Assembly: GCA_020636375.1 (NCBI GenBank) | Contig: JACJXZ010000002.1 | Span: 861,452-925,451, forward strand | Direction: 5' to 3' | DNA: 64,000 nt | Source: Lewinellaceae bacterium | GTDB lineage: Bacteria > Bacteroidota > Bacteroidia > Chitinophagales > Saprospiraceae | In this document: in pieces, positions 18,159 to 26,161 of the stretch | Layout: the number at the start of each line of letters is the position of its first letter | How positions within the stretch are numbered: the first letter of the stretch is position 1 | Translations under genes and position numbers: made by a program | Notes under the pieces: generated by a model | What the model saw: the letters and a program-made list of their open reading frames with translations, nothing else | Databases searched by the model: none | Told to the model about the DNA's origin: nothing

Positions 18159-19145
18159 ATGAAAAATAATGTAAAGCATAAAGAACCAACCGAAGCCCCC
18201 GCCCGCCTCCCCATCCTCCCCCTCGACCTGGATGTGATCAAAGGCATCCGCATCAACCGCTCGGCGGTGGAGCGCCGGGCGGCCACCCTGGGCAAGCGGC
18301 GTACGGTCAAGAAGGAATGGCAGGCCGCCTGGCTGCTGCGCGCCATCGCCTGCATCGACCTGACCACCCTGGCCGGCGACGATACGCCCGGCAACGTCAC
18401 CCGCCTCTGCGCCAAGGCGCGGCAGCCGGTGCGGCAGGACCTGATGGACAGCCTGGGGGTTGGGGATATGAACCTGCACACCGGCGCCGTCTGCGTCTAC
18501 CACAACCTGATCCCAACGGCGGTGGAGGCCCTGAAGGGAACCGACATCCCCGTGGCCGCCGTATCCACCGGCTTCCCGGCGGGGCAGGTCTCCATGAAAC
18601 AAAAACTGAACGAGATCAAAGAGTCCGTCCAAGCGGGCGCCCGCGAGATCGACATCGTCATCAGCCGGGCGCACGTCCTGCGCGGGGAATGGGAAAAGCT
18701 CTACGAGGAGGTGGCTGCCTTCCGCGAGGCCTGCGGCCCGGCCCACATGAAGGCCATCCTGGCTACCGGCGAGCTGGCCACCCTGACGAACGTCGCCAAG
18801 GCCAGCCACGTATGTATGATGGCGGGGGCGGACTTTATCAAAACCAGCACCGGCAAGGAGAGCGTGAACGCCACCCTGCCGGTCAGCCTCGTCATGGTGC
18901 GCGCCATCCGGGAGTTCCACGAGCGGACGGGCTTCAAGGTGGGCTTCAAGCCGGCCGGCGGCATCCGCACCGCCAAGCAGTCCCTGGAGTGGCTCTTCCT
19001 CATGAAGGAGGAACTGGGCAACGACTGGCTGCAGCCCGAACTGTTCCGCTTCGGCGCCAGCAGCCTGCTGGGCGATATCGAACGCCAACTCGAACATTTT
19101 GTGACCGGAAGGTACTCGGCTTCTTACCGCCATCCGATGAGTTAA
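18159..19145 (+). CDS. deoC: Deoxyribose-phosphate aldolase
   Basis: 328 residues, longer at both ends than the short bacterial form (about 220-260) and close to the long form. The Schiff-base lysine is K228 in ADFIKTSTGK; the second active-site lysine is K264 in KPAGGIR, and D166 sits in EIDIV. The enzyme splits 2-deoxyribose-5-phosphate into glyceraldehyde-3-phosphate and acetaldehyde. Eighty-nine bases downstream lies a double aldehyde dehydrogenase, which would oxidise the acetaldehyde; deoC followed by such a dehydrogenase is a known arrangement. The start at 18159 precedes a Lys/Pro-rich tail that is probably disordered. Confidence 0.93.
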   Translation: MKNNVKHKEPTEAPARLPILPLDLDVIKGIRINRSAVERRAATLGKRRTVKKEWQAAWLLRAIACIDLTTLAGDDTPGNVTRLCAKARQPVRQDLMDSLGVGDMNLHTGAVCVYHNLIPTAVEALKGTDIPVAAVSTGFPAGQVSMKQKLNEIKESVQAGAREIDIVISRAHVLRGEWEKLYEEVAAFREACGPAHMKAILATGELATLTNVAKASHVCMMAGADFIKTSTGKESVNATLPVSLVMVRAIREFHERTGFKVGFKPAGGIRTAKQSLEWLFLMKEELGNDWLQPELFRFGASSLLGDIERQLEHFVTGRYSASYRHPMS

Positions 19146-19149
19146 ACGC

Positions 19150-19217
19150 CACAAAAACACAAAAACACAAAATCCGCACTAAATTTTGTGGGGTTTCGTG
19201 TTTTCGAGCTTTCGTGG
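19150..19217. repeat. Palindrome of the CCACAAAAACACA type between deoC and the dehydrogenase
   Basis: The left side CCACAAAAACACAAAA and the right side TTTCGTGTTTTCGAG/CTTTCGTGG form an imperfect hairpin. The same motif style (CCACGAAGACAC) forms the interior of the elements at 42996 and 56832. If deoC and the dehydrogenase are cotranscribed, the hairpin lies in the mRNA between them. Confidence 0.55.
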
Positions 19218-19234
19218 CACGAAAAAAGCAAACC

Positions 19235-21625
19235 ATGAAGATCCGGAAAATATACGACACCATGGAATACGGGCCCGCCCCCGAAAGCCGCGCCGCCGCC
19301 GACGAATGGCTCCAGGCCCGCAACCACGAATTCCAGCTGTTCATCGACGGCCAATGGGAAAGCCCGAAGTCCAAAAAGCATTTCGAGAGCTTCAACCCCG
19401 CCAATAAGGAATTCCTGGCCAGGATCGCCGAGGCCGGCAAAAAGGACGTGGACCGCGCGGTATCCGCTGCGAAAAAGGCCCTTCCGGGTTGGGCTGCCCT
19501 GAGCGGCCACGCCCGCGCCCGCTACCTCTACGCCCTGGCGCGGCAGGTGCAGAAGCACAGCCGCCTGTTCGCCGTCCTGGAGTCCCTCGACAACGGCAAG
19601 CCCATCCGGGAGACGCGCGACATCGACATCCCCCTGGTGGCCCGCCATTTCTACCACCACGCCGGCTGGGCGCAGCTGCGGGACACCGAACTGCCCGATT
19701 ATAAAGAGGTCGGCGTCGTCGGCCAGATCATCCCCTGGAACTTCCCCCTGCTGATGCTGGCCTGGAAGGTCGCGCCCGCCCTGGCCATGGGCAATACCGT
19801 AGTGCTCAAGCCGGCAGAGTTTACCTCCCTGACGGCCTTGTTGTTCGCCGAAATATGCCAGCATGTGGGCCTGCCCGCCGGTGTCGTCAACATCATCACC
19901 GGCGCGGGGGAGACGGGCGCCCTCCTCACCCAACACAAGGACATCGACAAGATCGCCTTCACCGGCTCCACCGAGGTGGGGCGCATCATCCGCCGGGCCA
20001 CCGCCGGCTCGGGCAAGAAGCTGTCCCTGGAGCTGGGCGGCAAGTCGCCCTTCATCGTCTTCGAGGACTCCGACCTCGACAGCGTGGTGGAAGGGGTGGT
20101 CGACGCCATCTGGTTCAACCAGGGGCAGGTGTGCTGCGCCGGCTCCCGCCTGCTGGTGCAGGAGAGCGTGGCGGAGAGATTGTACAAAAAGATCCGAGCC
20201 CGCATGGAAACGCTGCGCGTGGGCAATCCCCTGGACAAGGGTATCGACATCGGCGCCATCGTGGCGCCGGTGCAGCTCAAAACCATCGAGCAACTGGTAA
20301 AAAAGGGTATCGACCAGGGCGCCACCCTCTGGCAACCCTCCTGGGCCTGCCCGACGGAGGGCTACTTCTACCCCCCTACCCTCTTCACCGAAGTGTCGCC
20401 CGCCCACGTCATCGCCCGGGAAGAAATCTTCGGCCCCGTGCTGGTGGCCATGACTTTCCGCACCCCCGCCGAGGCAGTCCAACTGGCCAACAACACCCGA
20501 TACGGCCTGGCAGCCAGCATCTGGACGGAGAACATCAACCTGGCGCTGGACATCGCGCCGAAGGTCAAAGCCGGCACCGTCTGGATCAACTGCACCAATG
20601 TGTTCGACGCCGCTTCCGGCTTCGGCGGGTATCGCGAATCGGGATTCGGGCGGGAAGGCGGCAAAGAAGGCCTGTACGAGTATGTCAGGCTCAAAGCCGA
20701 GGATGAATTTCAGGATAAGCCCATCCGGCCCGGAAAATCAAAGCCCAAAGGAGAAGAAAACGGGCTTCCGGCCCTTCCCCCGATCGACCGCACCCCCAAG
20801 ATGTACATCGGCGGCAAGCAAGCCCGCCCCGACGGAGGGTACAGCACCGCCGTCTACGGCGCCAACGGCCGCATACTCGGCGAGATAGGCGAGGGCAACC
20901 GCAAGGACATCCGCAACGCGGTGGAGGCCGCCCACGCCGCCCGCAGCTGGGCAACCACCACCGGCCATGCCAAAGCCCAGGTACTCTACTTCATCGCCGA
21001 GAACCTGGCCGCCCGGGCCGGTGAATTCGCCAACCGGATAATTGACCTGACAGGCTGCAAGCCGGAAGATGCCCGGAAAGAGGTGGATGCTTCCATAGAA
21101 CGCATCTTCTACTACGCCGCCCTGGCCGACAAGTACGACGGCGCCGTTCACCATACCGTCTTCCGCAACGTCACCCTGGCCATGCCCGAGCCCATCGGCG
21201 TGATGGCTATCGTCTGCCCGGATGAATCGCCCCTCCTGGGCTTTATTTCTACCGTCATCCCCGCCATCGCCATGGGCAACCGGGTAGTGGCCGTCCCCTC
21301 TGCATCTTTCCCCCTCTCCGCCACCGATTTCTATCAGGTGCTGGACACCTCCGACCTGCCCGGCGGCGTGCTCAACATCGTCACCGGCGAGCAGGACGAC
21401 CTGGCACAGGTGCTGGCCAACCACGACGACGTGGACGGCATCTGGTACTTTGGCGGCAAGGCCGGCAGCAAAATGGTGGAACACGATTCGGCCGAGAATA
21501 TGAAGCGCGCCTGGGCGAGCCACGGCAAATACCGCGACTGGATGAACCCGGCCCACGGGGCAGGAGAGGTATTCCTGCGGATGGCTACGCAGGTGAAGAA
21601 TATATGGGTGCCGTATGGGGAGTGA
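19235..21625 (+). CDS. Double-domain aldehyde dehydrogenase (ALDH16-like)
   Basis: 796 residues from the ATG at 19235. Domain 1 (about 30-500) is a complete aldehyde dehydrogenase: IIPWNFPLLM near 165, FTGSTEVG near 242, general base E266 in ELGGK, catalytic C300 in NQGQVC and EEIFGPVL near 395. Domain 2 (about 525-796) is a second, degenerate ALDH fold: the PWNFP region reads VCPDESPLLG, there is no ELGGK and no GQxC motif, so it should be inactive. This layout matches the ALDH16 family. Together with deoC it would convert acetaldehyde to acetate or acetyl groups during deoxynucleoside breakdown. The longer upstream frame that reaches into deoC is a shadow and was not used as the start. Confidence 0.92.
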   Translation: MKIRKIYDTMEYGPAPESRAAADEWLQARNHEFQLFIDGQWESPKSKKHFESFNPANKEFLARIAEAGKKDVDRAVSAAKKALPGWAALSGHARARYLYALARQVQKHSRLFAVLESLDNGKPIRETRDIDIPLVARHFYHHAGWAQLRDTELPDYKEVGVVGQIIPWNFPLLMLAWKVAPALAMGNTVVLKPAEFTSLTALLFAEICQHVGLPAGVVNIITGAGETGALLTQHKDIDKIAFTGSTEVGRIIRRATAGSGKKLSLELGGKSPFIVFEDSDLDSVVEGVVDAIWFNQGQVCCAGSRLLVQESVAERLYKKIRARMETLRVGNPLDKGIDIGAIVAPVQLKTIEQLVKKGIDQGATLWQPSWACPTEGYFYPPTLFTEVSPAHVIAREEIFGPVLVAMTFRTPAEAVQLANNTRYGLAASIWTENINLALDIAPKVKAGTVWINCTNVFDAASGFGGYRESGFGREGGKEGLYEYVRLKAEDEFQDKPIRPGKSKPKGEENGLPALPPIDRTPKMYIGGKQARPDGGYSTAVYGANGRILGEIGEGNRKDIRNAVEAAHAARSWATTTGHAKAQVLYFIAENLAARAGEFANRIIDLTGCKPEDARKEVDASIERIFYYAALADKYDGAVHHTVFRNVTLAMPEPIGVMAIVCPDESPLLGFISTVIPAIAMGNRVVAVPSASFPLSATDFYQVLDTSDLPGGVLNIVTGEQDDLAQVLANHDDVDGIWYFGGKAGSKMVEHDSAENMKRAWASHGKYRDWMNPAHGAGEVFLRMATQVKNIWVPYGE

Positions 21626-21840
21626 TCGTGGGGCGGTCATTCTGCCTGCCCTTCCGCAGCTTTGGCGTAGGAGGAGGGATCGCTACGCAGGATGGCTTAC
21701 TTATTATGAATTTGTGCTATTGGAAAAGGAAAAATATGCTTGAAAGAAAGTTCAATGTATATTTTGACGACCTCAATCTTCACATATACGCTGTTCGTCT
21801 TTGATAGGAAAAGAAAGAAAAGCAGTACATGCAATTTTGG

Positions 21841-21848
21841 TAAATTTG
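21841..21848 (+). promoter_or_regulatory. Candidate -7 box (TAAATTTG) for the Schlafen-RRM gene
   Basis: A full match to TAnnTTTG 29 bases before the ATG at 21878, inside an AT-rich leader. A TTG at the ideal upstream distance is not present. The 252-base gap from 21626 shows no convincing gene. Confidence 0.45.
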
Positions 21849-21877
21849 CGCTGTTGAAGCATAATCTATAGATACAG

Positions 21878-23701
21878 ATGGAACATTTACTTAGACTAAA
21901 AGAAAGGGTTGAAATCGCTATAGAGCTTGGAGAAAGTTATTATCGTGAGTTCAAAAGTGGCTTTGAGGGGCCGCCTGATAACAAAAAGCCAAGGGATTTC
22001 AAGGATATTTGCTACAACGTTGCAAAAGAACTAGTTGCCTTCGCAAATGCTGACGGGGGAGAACTATTTATAGGAATCGAAGACAATAACACTATAACCG
22101 GGCTTCCCCATTCTGAAGAGAAGTTAAGTGCTATTCTAAATGCTTCCGAGAACTATGTTATGAGAGAAACTCCTCTCCCCATAAAGAGGAAAAACATCAT
22201 AGACTATGAAGGCAAAAAAGTCATCTACTTTTCAGTAGATAAGGGTTCAAAATATGTTCATCAAACAAGTAAAGGGGAGTGCTTCAAGCGTGAAGATAGA
22301 GATAGTGTACCAACCGCAGTAGATAATATTCGATTTGCAAGAGAAGAAACTGCCTCCAGGCAATATGATCGAAACTTTGAAGATTTAGCGACAGTTGCTG
22401 ATCTTGATATCCAGCTTTTATCAATGGTTGCTAGGGAAAGCACTAAGATAAAAGATATGTCTCCTGAAAAGTTCTTGCAGTATGTAGAGTTAGCAGAATT
22501 TGATGGGGATAGATTGAGATTAAGGAAGGCCGCACTTCTGTTATTTGCAAAAAATATTAATAAGTGGCACCCCAGATCAAGAGTAAGGATATTGAGAGTT
22601 AGTGGAATAGAGGAAAAACCAGTTCCGAATTATAATGTAACCGAGGTAGCTGATGTATCAGGGAACGTGTTCAAATTACTTGAAGAAAGTTGGGAAGCCT
22701 TAAGGCCTGCCTTAAGTGAAACCCGGTATTCAGAAGACGGGCTATTTAAAACTCAAGTCATTTATCCAGAGCCAGCATGTAGAGAAGCGCTAGTTAATGC
22801 AGTAACTCATAGAGACTATAGTATAGAAGGAAGGGGTATCGAAATAAGAATTTTGGATGATAGATTGGAAGTGTTGAGTCCTGGAAAGCTACTTTCTAAA
22901 TTAACAATTGAAGATCTAGAAGAATTAAAAGGAGCGCATGAAACTAGAAATACCTACGTTGCAAGAGTACTAAGAGAATATGGGTATATACGAGAACTTG
23001 GAGAAGGTATGAGAAGAATGTTTGAGTTGATGAATAGAAATGAACTTGTTCCTCCAAAGATCGAATCACCGAATAAGTCTTTTATTGTAACCCTCTTTTA
23101 TAAGTTCATATATACGAAAGAAGAAAAAATCTGGCTGGACAACTTTAAAAACCTGGATTTATCAAGGGAGCAGAAAACAGTGGTAAAACTCGGCATTAAC
23201 GGGAGGTTGATTTCTCCCAAAGAAATTTTTGATCATGTTGGTATAGTAGATACTGATTATTATCGACAAATACTTGAAGATTTAAGAAAGCTTGGAATTT
23301 TAGAAAGTAAGGTGTCATCAGCAGAAGCTCAAAAAATGAGGTTGAAGAAAGGGGTGTCTAAAAAAAGCATACCAAGGTTCCAAATAGTTCCCCCTTCCGA
23401 AAGTGATCAGGAAAAAACTTCTTCAGAGAGGCAAGAAGAAAAAAAAGATAGATCAGATTATGCTAAGATTTTTGTTGCCGGTGTAGATTGGTATGCAACT
23501 GAAAACGAATTAGAGGCGGTGCTTTCTCGGTTTGGTGAAATATCAGATATTACAATTCCCAAGAATCATTACTCAGGAAAATCAAAAGGATTTGCATTTG
23601 TTGAATTTGAGTTGAAAAAATCAGCAATAGATGCACTTAATTTTGAGGGTAAATTAGAATTGAATGGTAGAAAATTAATTCTTCAAAGGTTTAAAGAATA
23701 G
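21878..23701 (+). CDS. Schlafen AlbA_2 / ATPase protein with a C-terminal RNA recognition motif
   Basis: 607 residues. The N-terminal AlbA_2 (Schlafen-type) domain spans about 13-150, with YYREFKSG at 21-28 and AFANADGGELFIGIED at 54-69. The central part has a divergent HATPase_c_4 region (EPACREALVNAVTHRDYS at about 298-315, then GRGIEIRI) as in COG2865 proteins. A winged-helix-like stretch follows at about 430-480. After a charged linker (505-528) comes a complete RRM at about 529-605: RNP2 is IFVAGV (531-536) and RNP1 is KGFAFVEF (570-577). COG2865 proteins are usually treated as transcriptional regulators or defence-linked; AlbA_2 in Schlafens is a tRNA/rRNA nuclease. The gene is far more AT-rich than its neighbours, indicating recent transfer. 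RNA-directed action is an inference. Confidence 0.9.
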   Translation: MEHLLRLKERVEIAIELGESYYREFKSGFEGPPDNKKPRDFKDICYNVAKELVAFANADGGELFIGIEDNNTITGLPHSEEKLSAILNASENYVMRETPLPIKRKNIIDYEGKKVIYFSVDKGSKYVHQTSKGECFKREDRDSVPTAVDNIRFAREETASRQYDRNFEDLATVADLDIQLLSMVARESTKIKDMSPEKFLQYVELAEFDGDRLRLRKAALLLFAKNINKWHPRSRVRILRVSGIEEKPVPNYNVTEVADVSGNVFKLLEESWEALRPALSETRYSEDGLFKTQVIYPEPACREALVNAVTHRDYSIEGRGIEIRILDDRLEVLSPGKLLSKLTIEDLEELKGAHETRNTYVARVLREYGYIRELGEGMRRMFELMNRNELVPPKIESPNKSFIVTLFYKFIYTKEEKIWLDNFKNLDLSREQKTVVKLGINGRLISPKEIFDHVGIVDTDYYRQILEDLRKLGILESKVSSAEAQKMRLKKGVSKKSIPRFQIVPPSESDQEKTSSERQEEKKDRSDYAKIFVAGVDWYATENELEAVLSRFGEISDITIPKNHYSGKSKGFAFVEFELKKSAIDALNFEGKLELNGRKLILQRFKE

Positions 23702-23849
23702 AATCACATCAGCGAACACCAGCTACCTGCCCAAACCTATTCGTCGGCCCCGCCCCCTTACCGGACTGGTGGAGCGCCCTCGCCTGTCCGCCAAAGCCTT
23801 GGCGCAGACTGGCCGGTGAGTGCTTCAGAAAATCTTTGCCCCTTTCCCC

Positions 23850-24887
23850 TCATACCGAAACAGCCGCTCTTCGCATCTCCGCCAAGACCCTCTTCGCATC
23901 CCGGTATCCGGCTTCCATGCGCCGTTCGATGCGTTTGCGGCTAAAATCCAAGGGGGCGGTGACGATTTCCGGGTCCTTGTTTTCAATGGGGATGATTTGC
24001 TGAAGGGCCATATACTTTTGCAGGTGCCGGTAGCCGGGCAGGGCCCGGATCTCGGCAGCTGCGGCAGGGTCGTCTATGGTATCCAGCAGCGCTTCGACCC
24101 GCCGGGCGAAGTCGAGGTATTCGTTGACCCGCCGGGCGGTGTTCAGGTCGCGGCCGAGCTTGCCGGAAAACGTGATCTCCAGGATGCGGTCATACACCTG
24201 GGCCATATTCTGGGGCACGGGGCCTTCCTCGGGGAAAAGCTTCACCACCAGCAATCGCCTTTGGATGTCCGGATCGGGGTCGAGCCGCTCAATTGCCGGT
24301 TTGAGGGGGGTATTGTCGAACAGCCCCCCGTCCCAGTACCATTCTTCGCCAACCTGCGTCATGGGGAAGCCGGGCGGCAGGCTGCCGCTGGCCATGATGT
24401 GGTCGAGGGTCAGCCCTTCCGGGGAGGAGTGGTTGTCAAACACCTCGACCCTGCCGGTACGGATATTTACGGCAGTGACGGCAACTTTGATATCGCTGCT
24501 GTTCAGGCGCCCGAAGTCGATGTGCTCTTCCAGGAGGCCCCGCAGCGGGCTGGTGTCATAGTAACTCGTCCAGAACGGCCAGGCGGCCAGGTCCGTCCGC
24601 AACCGGTAAAAGTTCTGATTGCCAAAAAACGCCAGGAAAGGTTCGAAAACTTCCGGCAGCGGGATGGGCGCGGCAACGGTAAATTCCTCCCACAGCGCTT
24701 TCAGGGAAGACAGCGGGTCCTCCCGGGCGCCGGCCAGGACCGCCGCATTGATCGCCCCGATCGAGACCCCCGTGACCACCGAAGGCCTAAAGTCATCTTG
24801 TTCCATCAATCGTTCGATCACGCCGACTTCGTAGGCGCCGAGGGCACCGCCGCCCTGGAGGATAAGGGCATCTTGGGTATTTTTCAT
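23850..24887 (-). CDS. Patatin-like phospholipase
   Basis: 345 residues. The oxyanion motif is LQGGGALGAYEVG at about 10-22, the nucleophile S42 lies in GVSIGA, and the dyad Asp is in WYWDGGLFDN near residue 190, the DGG/DGA element of patatins. There is no signal peptide, so the lipase is cytosolic or membrane-associated. Patatins hydrolyse acyl esters of glycerophospholipids. The C-terminal 100 residues are helical and charged (RKRIERRMEAGYRDAKRVL), as in the longer bacterial forms with a DUF3734-type tail. The 148 bases beyond its stop and before the Schlafen-RRM stop contain no gene. Confidence 0.9.
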   Translation of the reverse strand: MKNTQDALILQGGGALGAYEVGVIERLMEQDDFRPSVVTGVSIGAINAAVLAGAREDPLSSLKALWEEFTVAAPIPLPEVFEPFLAFFGNQNFYRLRTDLAAWPFWTSYYDTSPLRGLLEEHIDFGRLNSSDIKVAVTAVNIRTGRVEVFDNHSSPEGLTLDHIMASGSLPPGFPMTQVGEEWYWDGGLFDNTPLKPAIERLDPDPDIQRRLLVVKLFPEEGPVPQNMAQVYDRILEITFSGKLGRDLNTARRVNEYLDFARRVEALLDTIDDPAAAAEIRALPGYRHLQKYMALQQIIPIENKDPEIVTAPLDFSRKRIERRMEAGYRDAKRVLAEMRRAAVSV

Positions 24888-25041
24888 CAGAATAAGCCTG
24901 TTTGGAATTTATTGAACGCCCAGTTTACGCTTATTCCTGGAATGGCGCAATGATTTTTGCCGGAGGGGGCCAAATTTCATGGCCTTGACCGAACTGCCGG
25001 ATAGTCGATTACTTGTGAAAATGTGTAAAAGCACATTGGTG

Positions 25042-25161
25042 TAAGTACGTGGACTGAAATAGTGAAATACATGGAAATACATGGAAATACTCACCAAACT
25101 TGGGCTTGCAATGTATTTCCTTATTTCCATGTATGTCAAAGTATTTCCGTCCAGGCACTTA
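25042..25161. repeat. Long imperfect palindrome with TGGAAATAC-type arms
   Basis: Left arm 25042-25090 (TAAGTACGTGGACTGAAATA...) pairs with right arm 25113-25161 (...GTCCAGGCACTTA); about 50 bases each, with a 22-base loop. It occupies most of the 283-base gap between the patatin and NmrA-like genes. No target duplication was recognised. Confidence 0.75.
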
Positions 25162-25170
25162 GATAACCGC

Positions 25171-26010
25171 CTATCTGAACGCCTTTTTGTGTTCCTGAAT
25201 AAAATCCGCGAGCCGGCGGGGCGGGCGTTCCAGGATTTGCTCCACGTCGGGGCTGGTCTTTTCTTCCCGGCCCTGCATGACCAGTTGGTACAGTTCCACC
25301 GTATGTTCGGCTACGTCGCGGGTCCAGCCTTTTTTCATCATCCGCCGGATGTAATCCAGGGGCGCCATGGGTTGGTAGGCGACCGTTTCCCCGATAGCCC
25401 GGCTGATCATATCCGCCACCTGGTAATGGTCGAAGGCCTGATCGCTGACCAGTTCGTAAGTGTGGCCGGTATGCCCGCCGTGGATGAGCGTCAGGGCCGC
25501 TGCTTCGGCGACATCCCGGACATCAATGAACGCGGTTTTGGAATCGCCTGCGGGCAGGACGATTTTGCGCTCCTCCCGGATATCGTCCCCGATCCATCCG
25601 GTGAAGTTTTGCATGAACCAACCCGGCCGGAGGATGGTAGCCGGGATGAAACTTTCCCAAATCCTTTGTTCGATGGCATGGAGGGGTTTGCCCTCCACGC
25701 CGCCGGTCGTCCGCCCGGAACTGAAAGTCAGCTGTTTGAGGTGCCTGGCGTGTTGGAGGAACACTTCCACGGAGCCCACCGGGTCGTCGTGGGGAGCGAT
25801 AAAAAAACAGCGCTCAACCTGGCTGAGGGCCGGTTCGAAGGTTTCGGGTTCGTTAAAATCAAAGTGAATATAGCTCGCCCGGAATTTCCAGGCCGCCCGG
25901 GCCTTCGCCGGGTTGCGAACCCCGAGCAGGAGCTGCTGGCGGCTTTCCAGCAGGGTGTTTACCAGGTTTTTTCCGATGTTGCCGGTAGCGCCGATGATGA
26001 GGATAGCCAT
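25171..26010 (-). CDS. NmrA-like NAD(P)-binding protein
   Basis: 279 residues from MAILIIGATGNIGK at 26010; the upstream in-frame ATG at 26040 adds ten residues between the gene and a MITE and is less likely. The motif GATGNIG near residue 7 is the dinucleotide-binding loop of the NmrA/atypical short-chain dehydrogenase group. TILRPGWFMQNF near 125 and DVRDVAEAAALTL near 165 are also typical. There is no YxxxK catalytic pair, so it may be a redox sensor, quinone oxidoreductase-like or epimerase-like protein. The 102-bp MITE lies 36 bases upstream of the start codon and therefore next to the promoter. Confidence 0.82.
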   Translation of the reverse strand: MAILIIGATGNIGKNLVNTLLESRQQLLLGVRNPAKARAAWKFRASYIHFDFNEPETFEPALSQVERCFFIAPHDDPVGSVEVFLQHARHLKQLTFSSGRTTGGVEGKPLHAIEQRIWESFIPATILRPGWFMQNFTGWIGDDIREERKIVLPAGDSKTAFIDVRDVAEAAALTLIHGGHTGHTYELVSDQAFDHYQVADMISRAIGETVAYQPMAPLDYIRRMMKKGWTRDVAEHTVELYQLVMQGREEKTSPDVEQILERPPRRLADFIQEHKKAFR

Positions 26011-26045
26011 AAGGGGACAGGTTTCCGGGCAATATAACAAAAAGC

Positions 26046-26147
26046 GGCTACCCGTCTAAGGTTGGACAGCAGAAAGGGGAAAGCCGAGCGGAGTCGAGGC
26101 CAAGCGTGTGCAGGAGGCCTGGAGTGTCCAGCCTTAGACGGGTAGCC
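26046..26147. mobile_element. 102-bp MITE, copy 1, TSD CAAAAAGC
   Basis: The ends are GGCTACCCGTCTAAGG and its inverse CCTTAGACGGGTAGCC, about 23 bp inverted repeat. The identical octamer CAAAAAGC flanks both ends, a target duplication. It sits between the NmrA-like gene start and the stop of the BioD-like gene. Confidence 0.9.
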
Positions 26148-26161
26148 CAAAAAGCGGGCAA

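Noticed and set aside
18317..19234. Extension of the aldehyde dehydrogenase frame into deoC (1102 codons)
   Set aside because: The upstream part overlaps deoC in another frame and has no ALDH similarity; the ATG at 19235 fits the family start.
19142..20482. A 446-codon minus-strand frame opposite the dehydrogenase
   Set aside because: Shadow of the ALDH gene; no motifs.
23820..24953. A 377-codon plus-strand frame opposite the patatin gene
   Set aside because: The patatin motifs lie on the minus strand; this frame has none.
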